NCBI RefSeq assembly: GCF_017744095.1
Contig: NZ_JAGHQX010000014.1
Coordinates: 1-64,000, forward strand
From: Shimia sp. R10_1
Lineage (GTDB): Bacteria; Pseudomonadota; Alphaproteobacteria; Rhodobacterales; Rhodobacteraceae
DNA: 64,000 nucleotides
Direction of reading: 5' to 3'
Both the position numbers and the translations under genes were made by a program. The first letter of the stretch is position 1. Each line of letters begins with the position of its first letter. Under the pieces are notes generated by a model, which was not told the DNA's origin, searched no databases, and saw only the letters and a list, made by a program, of their open reading frames with translations. Shown here in pieces: positions 24,936 through 35,605 of the stretch.

Positions 24936-27896
24936 TTAGTTTCCTTCCATGGTAAGCGCGGCATCGACCAGCGCTGCTTGTTGTGACTTGTGTTGGCTTG
25001 CCAGACCGGTGGCGGGCGACGCGGAAGCTGCGCGGCCTGCGTAAGTCGGGCGGGTGTGTTTTGCTTTGATGCGGGTCAGTACCCATTCGATGTTGGGCTC
25101 AATGAAGCTCCAAGCACCTTGGTTCTTTGGCTCTTCCTGACACCAGACCATTTCAGCGTCTTTGAAACGCTCAAGCTCCTTGGTCAGCGAATGCGCCGGG
25201 AATGGGTAATATTGTTCGATCCGCATCAGATAGACATCATCAATGCCGCGTGCATCACGCTCTTCCAGAAGATCGTAGTAGACCTTACCGGAGCACATCA
25301 CGACGCGTTTGATGTCTTTGTCTTTCTTCAGCTGGGTGTCGGAGTTGCCCTTTTCGGCGTCATCCCACAGCACGCGGTGGAAAGAGGAGCCGTTGGTGAA
25401 CTCTTCCGCTTCGGAAATGCAGAGCTTGTGACGCAGCAGCGATTTTGGCGTCATCAGGATCAGCGGCTTGCGGAAAGTCCGGTGCAGCTGGCGACGCAGA
25501 ATGTGGAAGTAGTTCGCTGGGGTCGAGCAGTTGGCCACGATCCAGTTGTCCCCGCCACACATCTGCAGGAAGCGTTCCAGACGCGCGGAGCTGTGCTCTG
25601 GGCCTTGGCCTTCAAAACCGTGGGGCAGAAGGACTGTCAGGCCGGACATGCGCAGCCATTTGCTTTCGCCGGAGCTGATGAACTGGTCGAACATGATCTG
25701 TGCGCCGTTGGCGAAATCACCGAACTGTGCTTCCCAAAGGGTCAGCGCATTTGGTTCTGCCAGCGAGTAGCCATATTCAAAGCCAAGCACCGCATATTCA
25801 GAAAGCGCGGAATCGATCACTTCGTATTGGCTTTGGCCGGCACGGATGTTGTTGAGCGGGTAGTAACGCTCTTCCGTTTCCTGGTTCACAATGCCGGAAT
25901 GGCGCTGAGAGAAGGTGCCGCGGGTGGCGTCCTGACCGGCCAGACGAACCGGGTAGCCTTCTGTCATCAGAGAGCCGAAGGCCAGCGCTTCTGCGGTTGC
26001 CCAGTCAAAGCCTTTGCCGCTTTCAAACATTTTGCCGCGTGTGTCGAGCAGTCGGCCCACGGTTTTGTGCAGGGGGAAGCCTTCTGGCACGGAAGTCAAC
26101 GCTTTGCCGATTTCCGCAAGGGTTTCTTCCTTGATCGAGGTTTGGCCCCGCTCGTAGTTTTCACCGCGTTTGTCGAGGTGGGACCAGCGGCCGTCCAGCC
26201 AGTCTGCTTTGTTGGGTTTGTAGTCTTTGCCGACTTCAAACTCTTCGTTCAGATGGGCCTGGAAGGCGGCCTTCATGTCTTCGATCTCGCCCTCTGGGAT
26301 GAGGCCGTCTTTCACCAGACGTTCGGTGTAGAGCGTGAGCGTGGTTTTCTGCTTCTTAATGCGCTTGTACATCACCGGGTTGGTGAACATGGGCTCGTCG
26401 CCCTCGTTGTGACCAAAGCGGCGGTAGCAGAAGATGTCGAGCACGACGTCTTTCTGGAACTTCTGACGGAACTCGGTGGCCACTTTCGCCGCGTGGACCA
26501 CAGCTTCTGGATCGTCGCCGTTCACGTGGAAGATTGGCGCCTCAACCACCAGCGCGTTGTCTGTTGGGTAAGGCGAAGACCGAGAGAAGTGCGGTGCGGT
26601 GGTGAAGCCGATCTGGTTGTTCACCACGATGTGCATGGTGCCACCGGTTTTGTGGCCGCGCAGGCCGGAGAGGGCGAAACACTCGGCCACAACACCCTGA
26701 CCTGCAAAGGCCGCATCGCCGTGCAGCAATACAGGCATCACAGCGGTACGTTGCGTATCGTTCAGCTGATCCTGTTTTGCGCGGACCTTGCCAAGCACAA
26801 CGGGGTTCACCGCCTCAAGGTGAGAGGGGTTTGCCGTCAGGGACAGGTGGACGGTGTTGCCGTCAAATTCACGGTCAGAGGAGGCGCCGAGGTGGTATTT
26901 CACGTCGCCGGAGCCATCCACATCATCAGGTTTGAAGCTGCCGCCCTGGAATTCGTTGAAAATGGCGCGGTAAGGCTTGCGCATCACGTTGGCCAGAACA
27001 GACAGGCGGCCGCGGTGGGGCATGCCGATCACGATTTCTTTCAGGCCGAGGTTGCCGCCGCGTTTGATCACCTGCTCCATGGCGGGAATGAGGCTTTCGC
27101 CGCCGTCCAGACCAAAGCGCTTGGTGCCCATGTATTTCACGTGCAGGAATTTCTCAAAACCTTCCGCTTCCACCATTTTGTTCAGGATGGCTTTGCGGCC
27201 TTCACGGGTGAAGGTGATTTCTTTGTCGTAGCCTTCAATACGCTCTTTCAGCCAGCCCGCTTCTTCGGGGTTGGAGATGTGCATGTATTGCAGCGCGAAG
27301 GTGCCACAGTAGGTGCGCTTCACGATTGCCATGATCTGGCGCATGGTGGCGATGTCGAGCCCCAGCACCTTGTCGATGAAGATAGGGCGATCCAGATCTG
27401 CGTCTGTGAAGCCGTAGGATTTGGGATCAAGTTCTGGATGCGGCGTCTGATCCCGCATGCCCAGTGGGTCGATGTCAGCGATCAGGTGGCCGCGAATACG
27501 GTAGGCGCGGATCAGCATGAGGGCGCGGATCGAATCCAGCACCGCGCGTTTGACCGCCTCGTCTGAGACCTCAACGCCTTTTTCGGCTGCCTTGGCCTTG
27601 ATTTTGTCGCCTGCCGCTTTCGCTTCGGCGGGTTCTGCCCATTCGCCGGTCAGCGAAGATGTCAGATCATCACTGGGTTGTTGTGGCCAATCGGTGCGCT
27701 GCCAGCTTGGGCCCTGGGCCTCAGCTTTGACGTCAAGCTCCGCATCGCCGAGCTGGCGGAAGAATTCCTGCCAGGTCGCATCGACCGCATTGGGGTCGGC
27801 GGCGTAGCGGGCATACATCTGTTCGAGGTATTCCGCATTGTGCCCCTGCATAAAGGAAGAGGCATGGAAGATATCGTTAGGCGACTGTTCGGTCAT
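24936..27896 (-). CDS. sucA: 2-oxoglutarate dehydrogenase E1
   Basis: A 986-residue thiamine-diphosphate enzyme that decarboxylates 2-oxoglutarate and succinylates lipoyl-E2. The N-terminus (SSFMQGHNAEYLEQMYARYAADP) is the E2-binding region; GMPHRGRLSVLANVM at about 320, HLGASSDRE, and GDAAFAGQGVVAE with NNQIGFTT form the ThDP and active-site core; GYSLAEPNALTLWEAQFGDFANGAQ marks the C-terminal pyrimidine domain. GAGGTG precedes the ATG. It lies between sucD and sucB on one strand, so sucCDAB forms a likely operon. Confidence 0.96.
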   Translation of the reverse strand: MTEQSPNDIFHASSFMQGHNAEYLEQMYARYAADPNAVDATWQEFFRQLGDAELDVKAEAQGPSWQRTDWPQQPSDDLTSSLTGEWAEPAEAKAAGDKIKAKAAEKGVEVSDEAVKRAVLDSIRALMLIRAYRIRGHLIADIDPLGMRDQTPHPELDPKSYGFTDADLDRPIFIDKVLGLDIATMRQIMAIVKRTYCGTFALQYMHISNPEEAGWLKERIEGYDKEITFTREGRKAILNKMVEAEGFEKFLHVKYMGTKRFGLDGGESLIPAMEQVIKRGGNLGLKEIVIGMPHRGRLSVLANVMRKPYRAIFNEFQGGSFKPDDVDGSGDVKYHLGASSDREFDGNTVHLSLTANPSHLEAVNPVVLGKVRAKQDQLNDTQRTAVMPVLLHGDAAFAGQGVVAECFALSGLRGHKTGGTMHIVVNNQIGFTTAPHFSRSSPYPTDNALVVEAPIFHVNGDDPEAVVHAAKVATEFRQKFQKDVVLDIFCYRRFGHNEGDEPMFTNPVMYKRIKKQKTTLTLYTERLVKDGLIPEGEIEDMKAAFQAHLNEEFEVGKDYKPNKADWLDGRWSHLDKRGENYERGQTSIKEETLAEIGKALTSVPEGFPLHKTVGRLLDTRGKMFESGKGFDWATAEALAFGSLMTEGYPVRLAGQDATRGTFSQRHSGIVNQETEERYYPLNNIRAGQSQYEVIDSALSEYAVLGFEYGYSLAEPNALTLWEAQFGDFANGAQIMFDQFISSGESKWLRMSGLTVLLPHGFEGQGPEHSSARLERFLQMCGGDNWIVANCSTPANYFHILRRQLHRTFRKPLILMTPKSLLRHKLCISEAEEFTNGSSFHRVLWDDAEKGNSDTQLKKDKDIKRVVMCSGKVYYDLLEERDARGIDDVYLMRIEQYYPFPAHSLTKELERFKDAEMVWCQEEPKNQGAWSFIEPNIEWVLTRIKAKHTRPTYAGRAASASPATGLASQHKSQQAALVDAALTMEGN

Positions 27897-27975
27897 GATG
27901 GCACCTCATGGAGACTGGGACCGGTTTTGATTTTGGCCCCAAATAGGGCATGTCGGGGTAGATGAACGCGGGAAC

Positions 27976-28009
27976 GTTTCAAAACACTTAGCGCGGTTCG
28001 CTTTGAAAC
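27976..28009. promoter_or_regulatory. Inverted repeat in the sucD-sucA spacer
   Basis: GTTTCAAA at 27976-27983 and TTTGAAAC at 28002-28009 are perfect 8-base arms 18 bases apart, in the 227-base gap between sucD and sucA. It could be an internal operator or an mRNA hairpin. No other element is evident in this gap. Confidence 0.35.
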
Positions 28010-28123
28010 ACAGAAATTCGCGTTCAACTCTCAGTTATCTGCGCGACGCTTATGCGGGACAGCGCCCGAACCTATGAGGCTCGGACGCTGAACATTTGCA
28101 TATGTGCCGTGCGAGCGGACAAT

Positions 28124-29011
28124 TTAGCCCAGCTCGATTGCTTTGAGCACAGCTTCGCCGAGGCCGGCTGGGCTGTCGGCAACGATGATGCCTGCTTCTT
28201 GCATTGCGGCGATCTTGTCTTCTGCGCCACCTTTGCCACCAGCAACAATCGCACCGGCGTGGCCCATGCGGCGGCCGGGAGGCGCTGTGCGGCCAGCGAT
28301 GAAGCCTGCGGTTGGCTTCCAGCGGCCTTTTTTGCGCTCGTTTGCGAGGAAGTCAGCGGCTTCTTCTTCTGCAGAACCACCGATTTCACCGATCATGATG
28401 ATGGACTGGGTCTCGTCGTCAGACAGGAACATGTCCAGCACGTCGATGTGCTCGGTGCCTTTGATCGGGTCGCCGCCGATGCCCACAGCGGTGGACTGGC
28501 CCAGACCGATGTCTGCGGTCTGTTTCACCGCTTCATAAGTCAGAGTGCCGGAACGGGACACAACGCCCACGGAGCCACGCTTGTGGATGTGGCCAGGCAT
28601 GATGCCGATTTTGCAGGCGTCAGGTGTGATAACACCTGGGCAGTTTGGGCCGATCAGGCGGGAGGAAGAGTTTTCCAGCGCGCGCTGCACTTTCATCATG
28701 TCCAGCACAGGAATGCCTTCGGTGATGCAGATGATCAGTTCCATTTCCGCGTCAATCGCTTCGAGGATCGAGTCTGCCGCGAAGGGGGGCGGCACATAGA
28801 TCACGGAAGCATTGGCTTCGGTTTTTGCTTTCGCATCATGTACGGAGTCAAAGACCGGCAGGCCCAGATGCTCCATGCCACCTTTGCCCGGGGTCACGCC
28901 GCCGACCATTTTGGTGCCATATGCGATGGCTTGTTCAGAGTGGAAGGTGCCCTGAGAGCCGGTGAAGCCCTGACAGATGACCTTGGTGTTTTCGTCTACG
29001 AGGATTGCCAT
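28124..29011 (-). CDS. sucD: Succinyl-CoA synthetase alpha subunit
   Basis: A 295-residue subunit that carries the phosphorylated histidine. [23 protein letters not shown] is the CoA-binding region, GGVTPGKGG follows, [10 protein letters not shown] is conserved, and [11 protein letters not shown] contains the active-site His. With SucC it converts succinyl-CoA to succinate with formation of ATP or GTP. Its AAAGGA ribosome-binding site overlaps the sucC stop codon, five bases before the ATG. Confidence 0.96.
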   Translation of the reverse strand: MAILVDENTKVICQGFTGSQGTFHSEQAIAYGTKMVGGVTPGKGGMEHLGLPVFDSVHDAKAKTEANASVIYVPPPFAADSILEAIDAEMELIICITEGIPVLDMMKVQRALENSSSRLIGPNCPGVITPDACKIGIMPGHIHKRGSVGVVSRSGTLTYEAVKQTADIGLGQSTAVGIGGDPIKGTEHIDVLDMFLSDDETQSIIMIGEIGGSAEEEAADFLANERKKGRWKPTAGFIAGRTAPPGRRMGHAGAIVAGGKGGAEDKIAAMQEAGIIVADSPAGLGEAVLKAIELG

Positions 29012-29016
29012 GGGTG

Positions 29017-30210
29017 TTATCCTTTCACCGCTTTGACGATTTTCTCTGCGCCGTCAGACAGGTTGTCCGCGGCGATCACGTTCAGGCCGGAGGTGTTGAT
29101 GATCTCCTTGCCCTGCTCCACGTTGGTGCCTTCCAGGCGCACAACCAGCGGAACTTCGAGGCCAACCTCTTTCACTGCGGCCACAACGCCCTCTGCGATC
29201 ACGTCGCAGCGCATGATGCCGCCGAAGATGTTCACCAGGATGCCTTTGACGTTTTTGTCAGAGGTGATGATCTTGAACGCTTCGGTCACTTTCTCTTTGG
29301 TCGCACCGCCGCCTACGTCGAGGAAGTTGGCTGGCTCTGCGCCGTAGAGTTTGATGATGTCCATGGTGGCCATTGCGAGGCCCGCGCCGTTCACCATGCA
29401 GCCGATTTCACCGTCCAGAGCGATGTAGTTCAGATCGTACTTGGACGCCTCAAGCTCTTTGGGGTCTTCTTCGGTTTCGTCGCGCAGCTCGGCCACGTCT
29501 GGGTGGCGGTACACGGCGTTGCCGTCAAAGCCAACTTTGGCGTCGAGCACTTTGAGTTTGCCGCCTGGCATGACGATCAGCGGGTTGATCTCCAGCTGCT
29601 CCATGTCTTTTTCCATGAAGGCTTTGTAGAGAATGCCCATCAGCTTCACGCATTCTTTGACCTGTGCGCCTTCGAGGCCCAGAGCAAAGGCAACGCGGCG
29701 GCCGTGGTAAGCTTGGTAGCCGGTGGCTGGGTCAACGGAGAAGGAGAGGATTTTCTCAGGAGTTGCGGCTGCAACTTCTTCGATGTCCATGCCACCCTCG
29801 GTGGAGCAAACGAAAGACACGCGGGATGTCTGGCGATCCACGAGCAGGGCGAGATAGAGTTCGCGCTCGATGTCGGAGCCGTCTTCGATGTAGATGCGGT
29901 TGACCTGTTTGCCTGCTGGGCCGGTCTGGTGGGTCACAAGGGTGCGGCCCAGCATCTTTTTGGCTTCTTCGGCGGCTTCTTCCACCGATTTGGCAAGGCG
30001 CACACCGCCTTTTTCGCCTGCATCAGCTTCTTCAAAGGTGCCTTTGCCGCGACCACCTGCGTGGATCTGTGCTTTGACAACCCAGAGTGGGCCGTCAAGT
30101 TCACCAGCGGCGGTTTTGGCGTCTTCTGCTTTCAGAACAACGCGGCCTTCGGACACCGGAGCGCCGTAGGAGCGAAGCAGGGCTTTCGCCTGATATTCAT
30201 GGATGTTCAT
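29017..30210 (-). CDS. sucC: Succinyl-CoA synthetase beta subunit
   Basis: A 397-residue ATP-grasp subunit starting with [19 protein letters not shown] at 30210; the frame is open further upstream but this is the conserved start. [15 protein letters not shown] binds the nucleotide, [10 protein letters not shown] and EINPLIV are ATP-grasp motifs, and [15 protein letters not shown] is the conserved CoA-site region. First gene of sucCDAB, preceded by a pair of TGTGATCACA sites 94-130 bases upstream. Confidence 0.96.
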   Translation of the reverse strand: MNIHEYQAKALLRSYGAPVSEGRVVLKAEDAKTAAGELDGPLWVVKAQIHAGGRGKGTFEEADAGEKGGVRLAKSVEEAAEEAKKMLGRTLVTHQTGPAGKQVNRIYIEDGSDIERELYLALLVDRQTSRVSFVCSTEGGMDIEEVAAATPEKILSFSVDPATGYQAYHGRRVAFALGLEGAQVKECVKLMGILYKAFMEKDMEQLEINPLIVMPGGKLKVLDAKVGFDGNAVYRHPDVAELRDETEEDPKELEASKYDLNYIALDGEIGCMVNGAGLAMATMDIIKLYGAEPANFLDVGGGATKEKVTEAFKIITSDKNVKGILVNIFGGIMRCDVIAEGVVAAVKEVGLEVPLVVRLEGTNVEQGKEIINTSGLNVIAADNLSDGAEKIVKAVKG

Positions 30211-30303
30211 AGAACTGGTCCCATCTTGCTGCGATTGGCGGCGTTTTGACACACTCCAAAGCAGTCGATAAGCAAATTCGAACAAGAAGGTGGATTTTTC
30301 GTT

Positions 30304-30340
30304 ATTTGTGATCACAGTTAGAAAAGCTGTGATCACAAAT
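30304..30340. promoter_or_regulatory. Paired TGTGATCACA operator upstream of sucC
   Basis: ATTTGTGATCACAG (30304-30317) and CTGTGATCACAAAT (30327-30340) are perfect inverted arms with a nine-base spacer. Each arm contains the 10-bp palindrome TGTGATCACA; the two copies are 21 bases apart, about two helical turns. The same pair occurs before sdhC. The remaining sequence up to the lipoprotein stop (30341-30489) shows no other feature. Confidence 0.7.
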
Positions 30341-30489
30341 GTGGTTTGGCCAATTCTACCGAAAACAATTTTGTTAAATTGTCAGTGAAATAAGGGGTTG
30401 GAGCAACGACTCGTATTGCAGTGCAGCGTTAACGATAACGGGGCGAAGTCTTTAGATCATGTTTTATACAAAGCGATCGGACGCGAAAC

Positions 30490-30918
30490 TCACTGGCCAG
30501 ACGAAGGTGCCGGGCTCACAGTGATTGTCAGGTCACCGTCGGTATATGCGACAGGCTGGCCGGTCTGCGCCGCTTGCGCTTGCAAGGTTTCAAACAAAGC
30601 GGGGTCGAGGGCTGGCGTGTCCCCAACGATAAAATTTGTTGCGTTCGTTCGTGTGCAAGACGTCGCACCCGAGGATGTGCGGATCAGAGTTTCGCCAGAT
30701 CGGCAGCCCTTAGAAACGTTTGCGCCGGTTAAAGGCGCAGATCTCTGACGAGATGTGTTGTCGTTTGGTCCAGGGGTGGTTGGCGCTTGTGTCTGTGGCC
30801 CGCTGCGGATGTTGTGGTCAGCGGTGTCACCTGGCTGGTTGCGCAGGGCGGCGGACGTGCAGCCTGCAAGGGTGATCAGTGCGCCCAGTGTTAAGCTTTT
30901 TGCGAGCGAGGTTGTCAT
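30490..30918 (-). CDS. Hypothetical lipoprotein
   Basis: A 142-residue protein with a lipoprotein signal (TTSLAKSLTLGALITLAGC, cleavage before Cys about residue 20). A Pro/Thr/Gln-rich linker follows and then a small domain with two cysteines (VSKGCRSGETLIRT and GATSCTRTNATNF) and a predicted C-terminal strand GDLTITVSP. GGAGG precedes ATG 30918. It sits between mdh and sucC on the same strand but has no evident metabolic link. Function unknown. Confidence 0.72.
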   Translation of the reverse strand: MTTSLAKSLTLGALITLAGCTSAALRNQPGDTADHNIRSGPQTQAPTTPGPNDNTSRQRSAPLTGANVSKGCRSGETLIRTSSGATSCTRTNATNFIVGDTPALDPALFETLQAQAAQTGQPVAYTDGDLTITVSPAPSSGQ

Positions 30919-31033
30919 CGTGCCTCCATGTATATGAATTCGATAGGAATATGGCACGTTTGTCAGGCGCCGTTGGAGGCGAGTTAACCCGTGTTTGAGC
31001 AAGAAGATCAATGATCTGTTGTGTACAGGCATA

Positions 31034-31068
31034 GAAAATGGGCCTGCGAAACATGTCACAGGCCCTTT
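31034..31068 (-). terminator. Terminator of mdh
   Basis: GGGCCTG and CAGGCCC pair around a 12-base loop. On the minus strand ATTTTCTAT follows. It lies 20 bases after the mdh stop. Confidence 0.7.
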
Positions 31069-31084
31069 AAGTTTATCGTCCGGC

Positions 31085-32488
<1,404 letters not shown>

Positions 32489-32560
32489 TCTTTTGTATGC
32501 AAAAGTATGCTGTCAGCGTCACGTTTTGATTTTTTGGCGCTGACAGAGTGAGCGATTCCC

Positions 32561-33301
32561 TTGATTGATTCTCTCTTATTTGTGGTGGTTGCTCCGATAG
32601 CCGTGATGTTTGCGGGTATCTCCAAAGCCGGATTTGGATCGGGTGCTGCTTTTGCAAGCGCGGTGTTGCTTGCGTTGATTCTGCCGCCCGCGCAGGCCTT
32701 GGGCCTGATGTTACCGCTCTTGATGTTGGTGGATTTGATGACGCTGCGGCCTTACTGGGGGCGGTGGAGTTGGCTGGATGCAAAGGTACTGATTTTGGGG
32801 GCACTGCCTGGAGTGGTCTCAGGCGTTGCGCTGTTCCGCGTTGCAAACGATGACGTGCTGCGCCTGCTGATCGGTGCCGTTTCACTTGCATTCGTTGCTT
32901 GGCAGCTTTGGCCGCGCAAAGCCATCGCTGCGCAATTGCCGGTGGGGGCTGGCGTGATTGCAGGGGGCGTAGCCGGTTTTACAAGTTTTGTGAGCCATGC
33001 AGGTGGACCACCGGCCGCTGTCTACTTGTTGTCGCGTGGTTTGAATAAAACCAGCTATCAGGCAACCACTGTGCTGGTGTTTTGGGCGATCAATATCGCT
33101 AAGTTTGTACCCTATGCGTTTCTCGGTGTGTTCACATTGGAAACAGTCAAAGCGGGCATTTTGCTTGCACCATTTGCGTGCCTTGGTGCCTACATAGGTG
33201 TGAAAGCGCATCACGCCGTTTCAGAGCGGGTCTTCTTTATGGTGACATATGTTTTGCTGTCAGTGACCGGCGTGAAGCTGATATATGATGCGCTTGTGTG
33301 A
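32561..33301 (+). CDS. TauE/SafE-family permease
   Basis: A 246-residue membrane protein with about eight hydrophobic helices. The N-terminal APIAVMFAGISKAGFGSGAAF and the mid-protein GGVAGFTSFVSHAGGPPAAVYLLSRGL are the two repeat motifs of the TauE/SafE (DUF81) family, which move sulfite, sulfoacetate and similar organic anions. The start is probably TTG 32561, because no better in-frame start lies before the first helix. The substrate is unknown; no sulfur genes are adjacent. Confidence 0.83.
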   Translation: MIDSLLFVVVAPIAVMFAGISKAGFGSGAAFASAVLLALILPPAQALGLMLPLLMLVDLMTLRPYWGRWSWLDAKVLILGALPGVVSGVALFRVANDDVLRLLIGAVSLAFVAWQLWPRKAIAAQLPVGAGVIAGGVAGFTSFVSHAGGPPAAVYLLSRGLNKTSYQATTVLVFWAINIAKFVPYAFLGVFTLETVKAGILLAPFACLGAYIGVKAHHAVSERVFFMVTYVLLSVTGVKLIYDALV

Positions 33302-33311
33302 GACGCCTGAT

Positions 33312-33629
33312 TTAGGCGTCGTCACCTTTCGTTGGGAGAACTTCCGCCAGCTTTTCAAAGGCTTGGCCCGTTGCCATCAAGCAGGTTGCGCCATTTGGCA
33401 TGGTGACCGTTATGGTCCAGCTGCCAGAGTCCTCTGAGGCAAAGATTTCCACCATGGCACCTTGGGCTCCGAGGCCAAGCGCTTGGCGGGACTCTCCGTA
33501 TTTGTCGGCCAGACGTTCGACCACCTTGTCGCGTTCTGCGCAATTGCGAGAGGCTTGCGCCTCGGTCAGCGTTGCAGAGAGCGCCAATAAAGAAAGACCA
33601 GAAGTTAGGGTCAGAAGCATGGATTTCAT
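33312..33629 (-). CDS. Hypothetical exported protein
   Basis: A 105-residue protein with a signal peptide (MKSMLLTLTSGLSLLALSATLTEAQA). The mature part has RNCAERDKVVERLADKYGESRQALGLGA, then a strand SWTITVTMPNGATCLMATGQAF. Two cysteines may form a disulfide. Small exported proteins of this pattern are common in Rhodobacterales; none has a function that I know of. It converges on the TauE-like gene with ten bases between stops. Confidence 0.75.
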   Translation of the reverse strand: MKSMLLTLTSGLSLLALSATLTEAQASRNCAERDKVVERLADKYGESRQALGLGAQGAMVEIFASEDSGSWTITVTMPNGATCLMATGQAFEKLAEVLPTKGDDA

Positions 33630-33913
33630 GTGGTTTCCTTTCAGGAAATTCTTGTCACGCAGTGGGCTTTTCCCGTTGTGCGCGCCATATGTGTCTAGTT
33701 GCTTCGCCTCTTATTGTTTGTGTTGCAGCCCGTTCTGTCTGCATTCGCTCCTCCCCAGGAAGCGATGGAAACAATGTGCATCTAAACTGGTAAGCAATAA
33801 GTTAACGCCTAGGGTGAAAAGTCTTAACGGATGGGGCGGCGCCAGGTGACGGGGCGTTTTTTCTGCGCTGCGGCAAGATTGCTCTTGAAGTTTTCTGAGA
33901 AAAATGCACCTGA

Positions 33914-33930
33914 TTGCGCAACAAAATTAC
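33914..33930. promoter_or_regulatory. TTGCGCAA site upstream of mcl2
   Basis: TTGCGCAA followed by CAAAATTAC; 15 of 17 positions equal the first part of the doubled palindrome before phaB. It lies 32 bases upstream of the mcl2 start. The rest of the 323-base spacer (33630-33952) holds no gene. Single copies of the 8-mer also occur inside genes, so this site alone is weak. Confidence 0.4.
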
Positions 33931-33952
33931 TGTTCCAATTTGGAGTCTGGCT

Positions 33953-34807
33953 ATGGATCAGCGCGCGCGCCCTTATCGTTCGGTTTTGTATATTCCCGGA
34001 TCTAAAGATCGGGCTTTGGACAAGGCGCGTGGCTTGCCAGTCGATGCGATCATCTTTGATCTTGAAGATGCGGTTGCCCCTAACGAGAAAGAAAACGCCC
34101 GTGCCACGCTTTCTGCTGCGCTTGATCAAGGCGGGTATGGCAACCGGATGCGCATTGTGAGGATCAATGGGCTTGACACGCAATGGGGCGAGGTAGACGC
34201 GAAAGCAGCGGCGACAATGGACTGTGACGCGGTGCTGTTGCCGAAGGTTGAAAGCCCTGCGCAATTGGATGCACTGGCTTCCTTGATTGGGGATAAGCCG
34301 ATTTGGGCGATGATGGAAACGCCACGGGGCATGCTGAATGCCGCCGCTCTTGCTGCGCATCCGCAGCTGAGCGGTTTTGTGATGGGCACCAATGACTTGG
34401 CGAAAGAGTTGCAGACCCGTTTCCGCCCTGACCGTCTGCCGATGATGGCGGGGCTTGGCCTCTGCCTTTTGGCGGCAAAGGCAGAGGGTATCGTGATTGT
34501 TGATGGGGTTTACAACGCTTTCAAAGACGCCGAAGGGCTAAAGGCCGAGTGTGATCAGGGACGTGATATGGGGTTTGACGGAAAGACCCTAATCCACCCT
34601 GCACAGATTGACGTTGCCAATGCGGCTTTCGCACCTTCGGAGGCTGAGATCGATCTGGCAAAGCGGCAGATCGCAGCCTTTGAGGACACAGAAGCCAGCG
34701 GGCAGGGCGTGGCCGTTGTAGATGGCAAAATCGTGGAAAATTTGCACGTGGTGACGGCGCGAGAAATCCTCGCGAAGGCGGATGCAATCGCTGAGCTGGA
34801 AGGGTAA
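33953..34807 (+). CDS. mcl2: (3S)-malyl-CoA thioesterase (CitE-like family)
   Basis: A 284-residue HpcH/HpaI/CitE-like TIM-barrel protein. RSVLYIPGSKDRALDKARGLPVDAIIFDLEDAV is the family N-terminus, with the metal-binding Glu in LEDAV; MRIVRINGLDTQWG and LLPKVESPAQLD are conserved; DGKTLIHPAQI closes the barrel. In Rhodobacter sphaeroides the Mcl2 protein of this length and N-terminus hydrolyses (3S)-malyl-CoA to malate at the end of the EMC pathway, while the lyase Mcl1 is longer. Its place in one operon with mch supports this call over citrate lyase beta. A GGAG site fixes ATG 33953. Confidence 0.82.
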   Translation: MDQRARPYRSVLYIPGSKDRALDKARGLPVDAIIFDLEDAVAPNEKENARATLSAALDQGGYGNRMRIVRINGLDTQWGEVDAKAAATMDCDAVLLPKVESPAQLDALASLIGDKPIWAMMETPRGMLNAAALAAHPQLSGFVMGTNDLAKELQTRFRPDRLPMMAGLGLCLLAAKAEGIVIVDGVYNAFKDAEGLKAECDQGRDMGFDGKTLIHPAQIDVANAAFAPSEAEIDLAKRQIAAFEDTEASGQGVAVVDGKIVENLHVVTAREILAKADAIAELEG

Positions 34808-34845
34808 CCTTTCTCCTGACAACCAACAATCCAGCGGAGAGCGAG

Positions 34846-35397
34846 ATGACATTATTGGTTCTTGGGGTTTTGCTTTGGGCAGCAGCCCATTTTTTCAAGC
34901 GGGCGCTGCCTAGCGTAAGGGGGCCGATGGGCGACAAAGGGAAGGGCTTGGTTGCACTGACGCTTGTTGTGTCGATTGTGCTTATGGTGCTCGGTTACCG
35001 CGCAGCAGAGATTGAAGATGTGCTGTGGATTGCGCCAAGCTTTGTTTTTCATATCAACAATTTGTTGGTGCTGATTGCGATTTTCCTGATGAGCCCAGCA
35101 CCGCGTAAGGGCAAGCTGTTCAACAATATGCGTCATCCGATGTTGATCGGGTTTTCGCTCTGGGCTGTGGCGCATATCTTGGTGAACGGCGACGCGCCGT
35201 CGATTGTTTTGTTTGGCGGTTTGCTGGCCTGGGCGCTTGCGGAGATTGTTGTGCTCAACCGCGTTGAAGGCCCCTGGCAACCAACCGAACGTGGAACCAT
35301 CGCAAAGGATGGCATGTTCTTTGTTGCTTCTGTAATCCTCATGGGTGTGATCGGCGCTATACACGGCCTGATCGGACCATCCCCATTTGGAGGCTAA
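34846..35397 (+). CDS. NnrU-family membrane protein
   Basis: A 183-residue protein with about five membrane helices. The start LLVLGVLLWAAAHFFKRALPSVR and RHPMLIGFSLWAVAHILVNGD are the NnrU motifs, with conserved His residues next to helices. NnrU was named for a link to nitrite and nitric oxide reduction, but no such genes are nearby; here it lies between mcl2 and mch. A GGAGAG site precedes the ATG. Confidence 0.85.
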   Translation: MTLLVLGVLLWAAAHFFKRALPSVRGPMGDKGKGLVALTLVVSIVLMVLGYRAAEIEDVLWIAPSFVFHINNLLVLIAIFLMSPAPRKGKLFNNMRHPMLIGFSLWAVAHILVNGDAPSIVLFGGLLAWALAEIVVLNRVEGPWQPTERGTIAKDGMFFVASVILMGVIGAIHGLIGPSPFGG

Positions 35398-35401
35398 GAG
35401 C

Positions 35402-35605
35402 ATGAAACTTTATCGTTTTCTATCTGAAGAAGACACATCCGCGTTTTGTCACAAAGTGACGGATGCGCTTAACAAGGGGTGGGAGCTTCATGGCTCTCCG
35501 ACACAGACTTTCTGTCAGGCCACAGGTGTTATGCGCTGTGGTCAGGCCGTCGTGAAAGAGGTTGAAGGCACCTACACCCCGGAGACAAAACTGGGAGAAC
35601 ACTAA
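35402..35605 (+). CDS. DUF1737-family small protein
   Basis: A 67-residue protein, start ATG 35402 four bases after the nnrU stop. The pattern YRFLSEEDTSAFCHKVTDALNKGWELHGSPTQTF matches DUF1737, a small alpha/beta fold often encoded beside MaoC-type hydratases. Its function is unknown. The mch ATG follows its stop codon with no spacer. Confidence 0.78.
   Translation: MKLYRFLSEEDTSAFCHKVTDALNKGWELHGSPTQTFCQATGVMRCGQAVVKEVEGTYTPETKLGEH

Noticed and set aside
24990-27566. 858-codon open frame antisense to sucA
   Set aside because: It mirrors the codon bias of sucA; sucA has all catalytic motifs and an operon context, and the antisense product has no recognisable domains.
28052-30249. Long plus-strand frames antisense to sucD and sucC
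   Set aside because: Both are explained by the codon bias of sucD and sucC, which are unambiguous.
30304-30340. CRP- or FNR-type site
   Set aside because: CRP sites have TGTGA-N6-TCACA and FNR sites TTGAT-N4-ATCAA; here TGTGATCACA has no central spacer, so I left the regulator unnamed.
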